Source: Cadophora sp. MPI-SDFR-AT-0126 (lineage: Eukaryota > Ascomycota > Leotiomycetes > Helotiales > Ploettnerulaceae). From it: a stretch of 64,000 nucleotides of DNA. Below the pieces are notes generated by a model. The model was not told the DNA's origin, did not search any database, and worked only from the letters and a program-made list of their open reading frames with translations. Of this stretch, positions 1 through 11,497 are shown in pieces; positions within the stretch are counted from its first letter, which is position 1, and each line of letters opens with the position of its first letter. The DNA lies in contig JAGMVK010000003.1 in NCBI GenBank assembly GCA_020747065.1, forward strand, positions 620,001 to 684,000, in the 5' to 3' direction. A program made the position numbers and the translations under genes.

Positions 1-914
1 TAATCGGGAGAAACGTCCGATACCAATATCAATTTTACCGAAATTAGCCCATCTATAGAAGTGGATATCGTGGATTGGTTCGCGAGTGCCTCTCTCCGAA
101 TGTGGCGCGGAGCGGTTGATGTCTGATGATCAGTTTTGCTGACAAGTGTGGTGGGACGATGCACAACGTTTGAGTGCTGGGCTGATCCTCCCGAGAAGCA
201 AACGGAACCGCTGAAGTCACGGCTCGGACCGCACTACGTATCAATTTGATACATTCCCGGCGCGATGTGGCCTCTGACTCGTCACCTCGCTTAATTCTGG
301 CCCTGAATTCAGGGTCATTTTGAAGCCAGTTCCGCCTGAATTCTTTCGGATTCAGTTCACAAACATCATCGGGAGAAGTTGGCTGCCACGTTGTGCGTTC
401 TGGTGGCGTACGATGGCAACCTCACTATCGGAACCGATGTGTTAAAAGCCCGAGAGTCTGTCCAGATGATCATGCAAGTCGGACGGCACGCATGTGGGGG
501 GCATGTATTCTGCATATTGATGCAGATAGGGCCGGCAAGCCACGGTCCCAATCATCTGTCACCCTGCTGGCGTCTATCTCGCTGCTTTGTTGTATAGCTG
601 TTATTGGACGGAGCTCAGTATCACAGCTTTGAGTGGTGAGGCTGATACACTATGAAACCGAGGCTCGCGGTAATGACCTTCATTCCAGAGTTTCTGATCC
701 CGAAAAACACATTCTCCAGTTTTTTTTTAGTTTGTTGCCCATCGACGCGGCTCCTTCAGAAAGATCTGATCTTGAGCTGCTCAGTCGACGGGGAAGGACA
801 CACATGTAGAAGACATGGAAGTCTCAAGACAATTGTTGAATTGTATGATGGTGGCTACCGATCTGTGACTGCTTGGTTTGCGATAAGCATTGATAGTCCG
901 ATGAAATAGGTAAT
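1..914. other. Intergenic, no gene supported
   Basis: Mixed composition, not RIP-like. The open frames here are short (under 90 codons), overlap on both strands and show no domain or splice pattern. I see nothing functional beyond the 3' flank of the minus-strand gene that ends at 915. Confidence 0.6.
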
Positions 915-2321
915 TCAAGGAGCATCGAGGTCTTTTCTCTTATCGAATCGCTCAGACTCTGAATTCGCATGTGATTGCGGAGGGGAAGGTGGGATGAGTG
1001 ACCCAGATCGCATGGACCGTGACCCATTCATTGGCTGAACAATTTCCTTCTCTTGATCAGCATCTCTCCTGTGTAGGTTGATGGTATCGGAAGCCAATGA
1101 ACGCCCAGAGGTCTCTTCCACTCCACATTGTTGGCTATAATGTTCCTGCCTTGGTGGTTTTGCAATAACATTGCCATGCTGCTCGGCTCGCATCGGTTGA
1201 GTGATACTCGCTAAATGAGAGTTTCCTCGACCAAAACGAAGGTTTGCTGCCCCGTCTAACTCCCAGTATGCTATGACAAGTTGTGACCAGTTTGAAGGTG
1301 CTGGCTTATCTTCTGCTGCCAGTTGGGTTCTCACCATACCATACAATGATGTTGCTTCCAGGTGAGATTCTAGTATATTTCCCTGCAGCCACTTGTTGAT
1401 TCTGTCTCTTTTCGAAGTGAAGTCAAGGACCAAATGAGGGTAAATTTCAAGGCTGGAATAACTTCGTTCTGGGAGAGCCTGTGGCGGTCCAGATATGTCA
1501 GTTCCGGGGGGGCCATCCATGGGCCCATCGATGTCTCCAAAACCAGAATCAGATTCACTTGAGCAACCTCCACTTCCTATGTCTGCCGTGATACCTTCCA
1601 AGCCGGGTAATATCAATCTCGGGGTCCTGGCTTCGGCATCCTGAGGAAGGTCTTGTTCGAGCAGAGGCTGCAGCAGGAGACTAGATGTCGATGCGACAGA
1701 CCCTGCTGTTCGATGCGGAATGATCATTCGGCCCCTGTTCGAAGTGTCCTGGTTTCCCTCATCCTGACTTGTTCCAGACGAAGAGCCATATTGGCTTGAG
1801 CTATCGTTCGAAGCAGCTGTTGGATAGGCGCTGACAACCGAAAATTCGCGACTGAACTCATTGTATAGCTGTTCTTCAGCTTGTCGTAAGATATATATTT
1901 GACCCTCCCAGTACTGCTCTGCTTCCGTTCCCTCCTGCTCCAGTGGACCAAGATCGTCTCTGGCGCCTTGACATTGAGCAGCAAGCTTCTGTAGTTCTTC
2001 GAATTCTGCGAGTTTCCCTTCTCCCGAGAGCTTTTGGATCTCACCCATAAACTTTGCATCCCAGATCCAAACTTCTTGTCGTTTGAATGAAGCCTCACGC
2101 CTCTTTTGACGGGCATCAATTCGGGCACTGGTAGCTTCCCGTTGTAACCTCGTAATCTTCTTTAGCGCATGCATCAACTCGGCGAAGCGAAGACCATCCA
2201 TTTCTCCCACTAATGTGTCCATTCTCAACTCATTGCCATCCTCAATGGCAAAAATTCCTTGCCTCAACCCCGCACCGTTATCATTTTCGTGCTCTTTCGT
2301 GGTCGAAAGCATAGAACCCAT
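915..2321 (-). CDS. Coiled-coil protein CC1, unknown function
   Basis: This is a single-exon frame of 468 residues. Residues 44-160 are rich in E, K, R, Q and A with heptad-like spacing, typical of a coiled coil, and contain the short motif LGPLE near 124-128. Residues 165-290 are low-complexity and acidic or serine-rich. Residues 306-358 hold a compact segment with INKWL and paired tryptophans. The same order (coil with GPLE, acidic linker, NKWL plus W module) recurs in the 671-residue protein at 7388-9403, so I infer the two are paralogues. There is no signal peptide or membrane segment. The start at 2321 is the first ATG of the frame; a second ATG lies three codons in. It is divergent from the DUF6590 gene at 3215 across about 0.9 kb. 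The biochemical role is unknown; a structural or scaffold role is only a guess from the coil. Confidence 0.75.
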   Translation of the reverse strand: MGSMLSTTKEHENDNGAGLRQGIFAIEDGNELRMDTLVGEMDGLRFAELMHALKKITRLQREATSARIDARQKRREASFKRQEVWIWDAKFMGEIQKLSGEGKLAEFEELQKLAAQCQGARDDLGPLEQEGTEAEQYWEGQIYILRQAEEQLYNEFSREFSVVSAYPTAASNDSSSQYGSSSGTSQDEGNQDTSNRGRMIIPHRTAGSVASTSSLLLQPLLEQDLPQDAEARTPRLILPGLEGITADIGSGGCSSESDSGFGDIDGPMDGPPGTDISGPPQALPERSYSSLEIYPHLVLDFTSKRDRINKWLQGNILESHLEATSLYGMVRTQLAAEDKPAPSNWSQLVIAYWELDGAANLRFGRGNSHLASITQPMRAEQHGNVIAKPPRQEHYSQQCGVEETSGRSLASDTINLHRRDADQEKEIVQPMNGSRSMRSGSLIPPSPPQSHANSESERFDKRKDLDAP

Positions 2322-3214
2322 CCCCTGTGTGAGGGAGGGATTCTACTCCAAATTCTCAAAGATAAGTTGCAAGGTCGACCAGTCGGACTATCTCTTATCC
2401 CTATTTGAAGTTAGTTAACTCGACATATCAGGTCTCGTTCGAAGAGGTCGCATCCATCTACCTTGAGAATTCGAGTATCACAGATCTTTTGGACAATCAG
2501 CTAAGGACAGATTGAAGACTGAAGGGGAGGGTCGCCTTTTTGCCCGCGAGCTTTGTGAATTCTTCGCTGCATTCTTTCGCTTGCTAAGGGCTGTGAGGTC
2601 CTTAGACACGGAAATGCACGGCATATCACAATCCACTGTTCAATAATAAGTTCCTTTTCACCCCAAAGAGATTCTTGATTCAGCGGCGCAACATATACGC
2701 AGAGCGGTACGGCTGTGAGCGGGACACGTGGGGTGGTATTAAATCTGGGTCTAGTCGTGCGAGGCAAGCCGAGGGAGTCGTAAAAGCAGCAGGGTCTTTC
2801 AGCCGAGAACAATTTGTCGCCAGCTAGGGGGTCACCGCTTGCCAACGTATTCAACCGATATGGAGAACACCATTGGTAATTATTTACCATCATTTCACCA
2901 CGTCTGCAACCCTTACAGCCCGAGAAGAAGGCCACTGCGGTTCTCTAGTGGAACCTCATAGCACAAATCATGTCAAGTCCACCAATCGTAAAGGGATGGA
3001 GGCAAGCTGTTGCAGAAAATCTTCAAGTGGACAACGTTGTACCAAATCGAGTAAAATTGCTCTGCTAAGTAATGACCTCCTGGGGCTGCGGCTCCTTGAG
3101 AGTTGAGTAGTTTCTACCGTGGGAGACGGGCATAAGAGCACTATGAGTCCGCCGAAGGTTTGAAAACGCATGGATGCTGGACATGGTATCCATACACTGT
3201 TTGAGCTCCCAAAG
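2322..3214. promoter_or_regulatory. Divergent intergenic region, unit 1
   Basis: About 890 bp separate the start of the minus-strand coiled-coil gene from the plus-strand DUF6590 gene, so both promoters and 5' leaders must lie here. A 144-codon minus-strand frame (2501-2935) and smaller frames have no family resemblance and look incidental. I see no convincing operator or repeat. Confidence 0.4.
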
Positions 3215-4676
3215 ATGGCTTCTTACAACACATCCAGTAACTCCACTGACAGCACATCATCATGGTCCGACTGGTCCTGGGATTCACGTGGATTCTGGGT
3301 GTCTAGTCGCTATGGCCCATCTGGAGACTTGGAGTACGATTACAAGTACTCCGAACCGCCAGCACAGACTTCGAAGCAAGATCAATCAACGCCTCGCACT
3401 CCAGATGCAGATTATATCAAGCAGCCAGATAGGCTGAATTTCTCTTACGAAAGCTACGATGGAGGTGGCTACGCTGCACAAGGAGGTCCAGTCCACGCCA
3501 GATACACGACCAATTCCAGTAACTCTATTCCTTCTCAAGGCGCCCCAAGCTATCGACAAACACCTTCATCCTATGGAAAAGTTGACAGTAGCTTTGATAA
3601 TTCATCAGTCTCTGTCAATACTCAGGTGTGGAATGAAGGTAGCGACCCAAATGCAGCAAGTCAACAACGCCACAATTATGGAGCTGCCGACCTGACTGAT
3701 CGGTTTGGGGGGCTCAATCTCAACACAACGATCCCTCCTCAACAACAAGGTACGCGTATTCTGGCTCTTTAGTATTGCGATTCAACACTGATAGGCAATA
3801 GGCTACGCCTCCGCTCCGCCGTCGACCTATCAAGCAAATATTGGAAAGCCAACAAGCAGAGCTGCGAGCACCTCTGGTGGTGAGCTTGACGAAAGCAAGA
3901 CACCCTAGCACAGACTCTGTCAATTCTATACTGAACTTATGGCAGGATACAAAGTTGTAGATACCAAGAATCAGAAGAAATTCTGGCAAGTTGGACGAGT
4001 CTTCATGGTATTGTGGACCGAGCCGGCCGGCATACAATGTGCAGAGAGAGATAAGGGGACTCAGTACGGATCTCAGTTGACCACCACGTACTTGAATGGG
4101 ACTGCCTATACTGAGATACGACGCTTCGTCGTTATCGGAGAGGGTTATGGCAACAGCATATGCTCGTAAGTATAGCGCTCTTCTGTATCTCCAGTCTTTT
4201 GCTGACCTCTGCTGCAACGCAGACCCATTCACACCTATTCTGGTCAAGCAACTTTGAAGAGTAACCTGCCCGATGCAAAACAGCATGCAATAATACACAC
4301 AAGTAGAAGAGCCCCCGAAGAGCGTTCATACATCGCAGACGACGGGACACTTGTCAAGGAGAATCTTCCAAAGGAGCCCATCAGAGTCATATCTGAACAG
4401 ACAGGGGTTGAGGGAGACCTGGGAGAGTTATCAAGAGTGAACTATGCTAAGATATATACTGTTGAGCATTACGTCCGAGTGCTCAATATCGGAAAGGTCC
4501 ACCCAACGTCGATGGCTAGTCTCGAGAAGAACTGCATGTTCACAAGAAGTGCCGACGAGCCGCCGCAACCACCCAGAGGTTCTTCGTCTTCCTCTTCCAG
4601 GAAAGATACTAGCAGGAAGAAACCATCGACCAAGTCCAGCTCTGGCAGGAAACATAGTAACAAGAACGAGGACTAG
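3215..4676 (+). CDS. DUF6590-domain protein, copy 1
   Basis: Proposed exons are 3215-3749, 3802-3879, 3946-4165 and 4223-4676, giving 428 residues. Introns start GTACGC, GTGAGC and GTAAGT, end in AG, and have CTGA/CTGAC-type branch sites; all junction phases agree. The N-terminal ~205 residues are Ser/Tyr/Gln-rich and disordered. The C-terminal half matches the fungal DUF6590 pattern: a GRVF..LW start, RRFVVI, a Cys then P-I-H-T-Y-x-G-Q, an H..IH pair, and the closing SRVNYAKIYTVEHYVRV block. The tail is Ser/Lys-rich. An ATG 45 nt upstream (3170) is in frame, but 3215 has an A at -3 and gives an N-terminus like copy 2, so I prefer it. The function of DUF6590 is not known to me. It pairs divergently with CC1. 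Confidence 0.82.
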
Positions 4677-7387
4677 TCTTTCTGACCTACCATTCCGACT
4701 CTTACAAGAAACGGCCTACCGGTCCTGCCTCTACCTCATCCGATCTCTTAATTCGCCGATTGCAACCTTTTAATAGTTGTGTTTTCTTTTCTTTTTGATC
4801 CCTTTCTATTCCAATTAAGTATTGCTTGCTCTTCCACAAAACACGATTTCAAACTGTTCTAATAGCGTTCTCGCTTTTATCTCTTAAATAGTTTTTGTGT
4901 TTTCGTTAAGTAGGCAATTATACGTTGGCTTGCCACTCCCAATCTACTAGGTTTGGATGAGCGGTAAAGATTTGGGAATCACAGGATACCCTGGAGCTCT
5001 TCAGCGCTCGGTCACCAGGCATAGCTCACTGTTTACGTTTATGAATCTGTTTGATAGAAACATCTTCATCCCGCCTCTATTAATGACACTTCTATGTAGA
5101 TCTATGAACCAATGGAAATCTGCAAACTATTCCTCCTCTTGCTGCTTTAACGACTTATATGCAATTGTACGCTACCCTAACTCCTTATTAACTTGCCATA
5201 ATATTCAAGCTGTGCCGTGATAAACGGTGTAGGGTGACTCTTCCATTGGTTGCTGCCTACCAAGTTCCCGTCGCCCAGCAGCATCAGCTCACCACCTCAC
5301 ACCGATATCAGATGCCAGCCTGCCTTGACTGCCTAAGTTTTGCCACAGCATGATTCTTCCTTGCGTGATGCCTGTAAACGATGACTGGGCTATGGAACGA
5401 GTTTTACCTTTCAGCTCGCTAGAATTTGAGACTTAAGCTGAGTTGAGCTGAGTTTCACACAGACTGTGGCCAATATGGTCCGTGAATAGTCGACTATTGA
5501 ACGATTGTCTTGGATCAACACAGAGACATTCATCACCGAAGCGTCCCGTTTCAGTAATTTTCGTTTCGACTCCTTTTCCTGGATAGGATTCTATCCCCTT
5601 TTTCGCCTCGCTTATCGATCCCGGGATTCTGTCACATTCGCCATGGTTATGACAGATGCTCTTCGGCCGGGGATCCTAGCGTCCATGGACTCAACAGCCA
5701 CGAGCCGTGCCGCGAATATTTCGGGGCGTCAAATCGCATCCCAAGAATAGCGACAATCTCCGAGCATTCCCTTTTTATCTGGGATCATTTTGGATCGTTA
5801 AAACGGCGGCAATATTCCCTCGCCCCCTTCGCCTTGACTTTGAGCAATGCACATCTTTCTACTGGATGGAAATACTCAGTGCCGATAGTTCCAACCAACA
5901 CCATTGGCTAGCACAGCATCACATCAGCACGAATCATATCCTTTCATTCCCGATTGATGGTGCAACAAGAAGGTGCCAAAAAGGTGTCCAGGTTCCAGGT
6001 ATAGTCATAGGTCGGCTGCTCGGGCTCAATGGGAAGCTGACGTGACTGTCAGATGCTCATGCTTGATATCGCTGCCCTTACATCTCCTTCCCGTGGTGAC
6101 ATCTTCAGGTGGCACAGTACCACACACTCTTTCTTTTTCGCGGATCTCAAATCAGGATTTCTGGGGGATTTGAAAGTGCACGTGGGGGTGTTTCGTACTA
6201 CCGCACAAGATATTTGGGGAAGTTTGGTAGACATTTTGCAGCCTTGTGTGCATATTGAATGAGTCTCGTGCCCGACTGCTAGGAGAAGAAACAACAGAAT
6301 TGAAAAAGGCGAATAAGGCAAAAACTGAGAGCTGCACGAGTTGATTGAAACGCCCGACTGTCAGCCTGGGAAGGCAAACGCGTGCGTGTTTGTTTTTTCA
6401 GGCGGAGACTTCGGCGTTGTCGAATCGCTAAGCTGAAGGTCATCATTCTCTTACAGCTGCAGTTATTGAAGGCCTAGGGAGCCTAGAACAGTACCTGAAA
6501 TCTCCCTAGAAGAAATGAAGTTTAGCGAGCCTCTCCTAACGTTGTAGTGATCGATAGGCCGTGAATGTCGATACTTTAGCGACATGGCCCTGAAAAGTCC
6601 CTCAATCATATGCTTAGCAAACAGTCCACAGAAGACAACATTTCTGCTTTCCAATCAAATATCTCCAATCAAGGTTCCAACGGTTGACATAAGAAGTTTT
6701 ATTACGGGAAACATGTGAGTGATGGGTCAGTGACGAGATCACAGGGCACGAAGATTACTGATAATCCAAATGAGCGCGTCTAGCGCCAATACATTCCCAA
6801 GCAATGGCAGCGATGCCTCCAAACGGGTTATATGTACTCCAGTCCCAGCTCACACCTGTCATTTGCAGCGAGCATACTAAAAAAGAAGGGAACACAGTTC
6901 CAGAATCAAGGGGTATCATGCACTCGAACGCAGGAGATATGAAATCTTTTGTAAGGTCGCACACGCGTCGCCTGTTCGAGCACTTTCTACCTCGAATATC
7001 TAAAAGCGAGACAAGCTGAACGAAATCCCCAACTTAATAATACATGAAGACGAAAAAAGCAAAGGTAATTGACGTGTTCCCATGACTGAATGAGATGTGT
7101 AGCGATTCAGACGCTGCAAGAGTCGGAAACATTGGGTGTAATGCCTGATAGCAACCGTACCAGACGTCGGCTTTGAAGAAGTCAACAGTCTTCGACCTGA
7201 AAGTGAAGTGGGTGATCGGCATGTATCGAACTTTCTCTCGCATATGGTATTGGCGAGGCAATGACTTTGGTCTGAGCCATGGAAGGGTTGTGCTAGAAGG
7301 TATCGAGGAATTCAAGGCAATGATCGTTTGCTAGGGTTGATGACTTTCACTCATTGAATGTTTGGAAGTATGTGATCCGTTAGATAA
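4677..7387. other. Intergenic, no gene supported
   Basis: This 2.7-kb stretch holds only short overlapping frames on both strands (under about 115 codons) with no domain, splice or codon signal. A T-rich tract at about 4775-4910 follows the DUF6590 gene and is a likely 3' UTR/terminator zone. It separates the first coiled-coil/DUF6590 unit from the second. Confidence 0.55.
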
Positions 7388-9403
7388 TCATATGATGTCC
7401 AAATTTGCCATCTGTGTCACAAATTGCTCTTCAGACCGAACATCAGGGCTCTCAGGTGTATCAGATGCCGCAATTGAACTGGGACGAGGAGCAGCGAATA
7501 TCGTGTCAACAGTGTCATCGTTGCTAGACCCCATGGACTCCGTTTTCCCTTCCGACGTGCCCAAGAATACATTGTCTATTAGGGTCTCGATTTGTGCATG
7601 CTCCTGAATGTCTGAAGATAGGGTTGATGCATGTCCAGTCTTCTGGGCGGCTCTAGTATCAACTCCACTAGACGTCAAAGGTCCCGACCAATTATTGATA
7701 CACTCATCCGAAAACCATAACCGGAGAACATCGAGCTGCCATTTCTCTCGCGCCTGGATATTGCCGTATTTCCACTCGTAGGTCCTCGCGAGGAGATTTA
7801 CTTCCAGCGGAGTCGTTCGTAATTGCGTGAAAAGCCATTTGTTCACCATAAAGCTGAGATGTTGCGAAGGCTCCTCCTCAAGATTACTCGATTCATCAAC
7901 ATATGATTTTTGCCCTCCAGGCTCAGGTAATAATATAGGATATTTCACGAACTCAGAAGTCTCGCTCCCAGCGTCCAAGTCAGCTTCGTTGTCAAATGCT
8001 TCCTGCTCTCGAACCTGGAACTCCTTAGGGGCGCCATCTTCTTCAATCAATCTTTGACTGAGACATTTGCGTTTCAGAATATCTGCTTCAGCTTGTTCCC
8101 GCGCAAGCTCATCCAGGAGTTCGCGTTTCTTGGCCTCAAAGGTGTCAAGAAAGTCTTGGTCCTCAGGTGCCAAGTCCCGGTGTACTTTCTGCTTCGTAGC
8201 TTTCTCCTCCACTAAATTGAACATCTCCTCCTCATGATACTCCAGTCGCTCCTTCAAGATCTCAACATCGCCGACTTTGGAGAGGTACTCCGTAACAAGA
8301 GGATGGAATTCCTGGCCAATTTCCGAGCCACTGTATGCAGACGAATTGGAAGCTTGCCGAGGTACTTCATCTGTGTCCAATGAATAACTATGCAGTTGCC
8401 TGTCATAGAATTTCTTCTCCAATCTTTGAAGTTCAAACTCCTGAACGCTAAGAGTGTCTTCCAAATCATTGCAATCATCTTCAAGAGGTCCATATTCATC
8501 ACTGGCCATTTGCAGTTCGTGTGACAACTCTTCCATCTTCTTGAGGTCCATGATAATAGCTTGTGAACTACCACTCACTTGGTGTGAAACGCCTTGTGTA
8601 CCTCCTGCGGTGCGGGCTCGAATATGCTGGAGGTATCTATCGCCAGCATCCGCTCTTGCAAGCTGTTTCAATCTCAAGGCCCGACGGCGCTCGTGTATTG
8701 TTGATCTCAAGCTCCAGATGGTCATTCGAAGAGCTTGAATTTTAGCCCACTCCTTATCGAAATTACTGCGGCTCATATGTTGGATTTCAGGTTGTGGCTG
8801 CAACGGCGAGAGTACATATGGAGAGGTTCGTCCAGGCGGATGAATAGTCTGTGGAATCTTAAACTCTGACTTCTGAACATGTCCAACTTGTTCTGATTCG
8901 GCCATGATAGCATGCTCAGAATCTGTAGAAGGAGCCTGGAGACCGGCGATTTCAAGTTCGGGCTTATCGATCTGTGCACCTAAGACTTTTGGAATAGGTG
9001 GCAGTATCAACGGAACACGTGGCTTGGAAGGCAAGTGGAGTGACTTAGAAGAGCTTCGAGATGACTGTTCATCGTTAGAAGGGATGCCGACACTCTTAAA
9101 TCTGTCAATTTTGGTCAAGTGGTCTTCCTCGAAACCAAAATTATTTTCCGAATCTCTGTCCTTTTGGATTCTGTATGACACAGTTGTGGGTCTCTCATGA
9201 GCCCAAGCACAATTGCCATGCTGTCCAAATTTTGTAGGCTTATTGATTTCAAAGGCAGAACCAGAATCGGAAGGGAATCTCGTGTGGCTGCATGCATGAG
9301 ACGAGCCACTGGAATTCTGTTTGACTAATGCCGGGTCTTTCCCATGCTGGTATGCGCTGTTGGGGCCGATCGAAAGCAAACACGACATTGATGCGTTGCC
9401 CAT
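7388..9403 (-). CDS. Coiled-coil protein CC2, paralogue of CC1
   Basis: This is a single-exon frame of 671 residues. Residues 1-200 are disordered and Ser/Pro-rich. Two coiled-coil stretches follow, at about 215-340 (containing YGPLED near 304-309) and 375-455. Residues 515-570 carry VNKWL, then a Trp-rich stretch, then an acidic or Ser-rich tail. The GPLE motif inside the coil and the NKWL/W module near the C-terminus are shared with CC1 in the same order. CC2 is about 200 residues longer, mainly through its N-terminal extension and second coil. There is no signal peptide or membrane segment. It is divergent from the DUF6590 gene at 9957, repeating the CC1/DUF6590 layout. Function is unknown. 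Confidence 0.78.
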   Translation of the reverse strand: MGNASMSCLLSIGPNSAYQHGKDPALVKQNSSGSSHACSHTRFPSDSGSAFEINKPTKFGQHGNCAWAHERPTTVSYRIQKDRDSENNFGFEEDHLTKIDRFKSVGIPSNDEQSSRSSSKSLHLPSKPRVPLILPPIPKVLGAQIDKPELEIAGLQAPSTDSEHAIMAESEQVGHVQKSEFKIPQTIHPPGRTSPYVLSPLQPQPEIQHMSRSNFDKEWAKIQALRMTIWSLRSTIHERRRALRLKQLARADAGDRYLQHIRARTAGGTQGVSHQVSGSSQAIIMDLKKMEELSHELQMASDEYGPLEDDCNDLEDTLSVQEFELQRLEKKFYDRQLHSYSLDTDEVPRQASNSSAYSGSEIGQEFHPLVTEYLSKVGDVEILKERLEYHEEEMFNLVEEKATKQKVHRDLAPEDQDFLDTFEAKKRELLDELAREQAEADILKRKCLSQRLIEEDGAPKEFQVREQEAFDNEADLDAGSETSEFVKYPILLPEPGGQKSYVDESSNLEEEPSQHLSFMVNKWLFTQLRTTPLEVNLLARTYEWKYGNIQAREKWQLDVLRLWFSDECINNWSGPLTSSGVDTRAAQKTGHASTLSSDIQEHAQIETLIDNVFLGTSEGKTESMGSSNDDTVDTIFAAPRPSSIAASDTPESPDVRSEEQFVTQMANLDII

Positions 9404-9956
9404 TCCTTATTTTCGTTGAACCTGGATGGTAAACCATGAAGTCGTAGATTCAAGGTGGAACAGGCGCATGAGGGCTTGGTATATGGACTTTCGTAGGGGT
9501 GAGGCAGGTTGACAGAGCCCGATGACAGTCGAGGGTGCGGCTCCTTCAAACAGACTCACCACGGGCGGGAAGGAGTCCAACATGCGCATCATGTTCACTC
9601 ATCACTTTAGCCTTCGTCTGTTGCGTTAAAGCGGCATGCAGCATGCCGTGGCTTTTTCTGGCCTGGTTATCCCTGATCCCTCTGCCACACACACCTCCCG
9701 AGCTTTCCCCAATCATCCACCATCGTTGCATGCACAATGCGCGATGATTGTTCAATTCAGCACGCTCGTGAAGAGAGGGGATTCTTGGACTGCATCCAAC
9801 CAGAACAATCTTCTGAGAGCCGCAATGACCCGCAGGCGGTTAAAGGTACGGCCCACTCAGCTGCCACAAACGATTGGGAACTTTCGAGCAACGGCCCCAG
9901 AGTGATTTGATATCGGCGAAATCATCTTCCCAGTGGCCATTACAGAGGCGTCGAAC
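9404..9956. promoter_or_regulatory. Divergent intergenic region, unit 2
   Basis: 553 bp between the start of CC2 (minus strand) and the start of DUF6590 copy 2 (plus strand). It should contain both promoters. It holds only short incidental frames and no recognisable repeat or motif I can defend. Confidence 0.4.
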
Positions 9957-11497
9957 ATGTCTTCTTCCACCTGGAACTCTCCATACCCTCATCCTTGGTC
10001 CGCGTGGCAATGGAGCGACGAAAACAATATCTATGAGCGCGCTCGTGAAATTGCTCCAGGCATGTCTTAAACGTCTCGCACAAAGAATCTCAACTGACTA
10101 GACGAAGATAACTACGAATGGGAATACAGTAACTATTTACCCCTTGGTGGAAGTCAAGCAGCTATTCCGGAGGCGACACCGAGTAATCGAGAAGCGGCCC
10201 CCTCGCCCAGTGACCTTCAAGAATCATATGATGGGGTGTCAGCTATGGCCGACCAATTTAGAAACGCGTCTTTGGAGAATTCGACATCAGGTCGCAGCAG
10301 GAGTAAGCACAGGAGGTCGTCCGATGCGTCTGGATCTACTTCTGGTATTATTTCTAGTCCTGCCTCTTGTTCAACACTCCAGCTAACTTCGCATCGGTTC
10401 AGCTGCCGTCGCGCCACCCAGAAGCAAAACGCCGATTGTGCAGTTTAGTGGCCGAAATGCTACCCCAATTGTAACTCGGAACAAGAACAAGACGTATGAG
10501 AAGAATAATCCCAGTATGGCTAATGTGGCACTTCGGCCTAGGCGAAAATTTTGCTCATACCAACCTAGATTTCAAGGTCCACGACAGCAAGCACTTCGCA
10601 TTTGGTAAAGTATGCTCTCGACTCTGACTTGATAGATTGGTAGCATCGCTGACTGTACCAGGTTTTTAAAGTTTTGTGGTCTGAACCGATCGGCAGTGGC
10701 GGAACAGTGATAACCACCAACCAACAAGGTTACCAAAAGACACGGCGGTTCGTGGTGATTGACAAGAGACGATGGCATTCCATCTGCCTGTAAGTTAACA
10801 TAACACCTGTTCATCCAGAAAGCCTGTGTACTTCGAATGCTCACAAAGACCAAGCCCTATCTTAACTTATGGAGGTCAAGCGACGCTAAAAGGTGGTGCT
10901 CACGGGGAGGACCACGCAGCAGTATATTGTAACCAGCAAAAGAAACATGGACCAACAATCTTGGAGGGAGAAAAAATGACCAAGGAACCCATTAAGATCG
11001 ACATCCGCCTTCCATCTGAAAAATTGGATCCCCTATCAAGACTGAATTACGCCAAAGTCTACACGGTTGAGCACAACGTGAAAGTCAACTTCATAGGAGA
11101 AGTCAATCGGCGCTATGAGCAAAAGGTGGTCCTAGACTATAATGCAACCCATGGACCCATTGCTGATCGTCCATACACCCCTGAGACTTCTAGAGCTGGG
11201 TACAGCGAGGATGTAACCCGGAACTCGGAAGGCGTCAATCCAGACTATCAGGAAGACGAGCCATTATGCCCGCCAGGGAACTACAGTACAGCCGGAGGGC
11301 ATTCACAGTCAAGCACTCAACAGAGCTGGAATCCATCTGAAAGTTCAACTAGTCGGGCACCCAGGTCCACGGGCTTTGTAGCGGTCGCGACAGCATCGTA
11401 TGGACCAACGACAATTTCAACCTGGGCCACCCAGGCTGCCAATACTGAACAAGCTACTCAGCCACCTTATGACAGCAGTATCTATGAAGCTGATTGA
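9957..11497 (+). CDS. DUF6590-domain protein, copy 2
   Basis: Proposed exons run 9957-10044 (or 10059), 10102-10344, 10403-10513, 10569-10609, 10662-10789 and 10849-11497, about 419-424 residues with all phases consistent. The 41-nt exon (10569-10609) has an exact-size counterpart in copy 3. Intron 1 may use GTGAAA at 10045 or a GC donor (GCATGT) at 10060; the latter ends exon 1 where copy 3's exon 1 ends. The two choices differ by 15 nt, so the frame is kept. The last intron ends in AAAG. The N-terminus is Trp/Ser-rich. The DUF6590 domain is at about 150-295: GKVFKVLW, RRFVVI, S-I-C-L-P, ILTYGGQ, then SRLNYAKVYTVEHNVKV. The tail is Ser/Thr/Pro-rich. Divergent from CC2. Confidence 0.8.

Noticed and set aside
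2501..2935. 144-codon minus-strand frame between CC1 and DUF6590-1
   Set aside because: No domain, Cys-rich odd composition, sits wholly in the divergent promoter region, and no counterpart in the second unit.
3720..4298. 192-codon minus-strand frame
   Set aside because: Antisense shadow of the spliced DUF6590 copy 1 exons, whose splice phases and conserved motifs are decisive.
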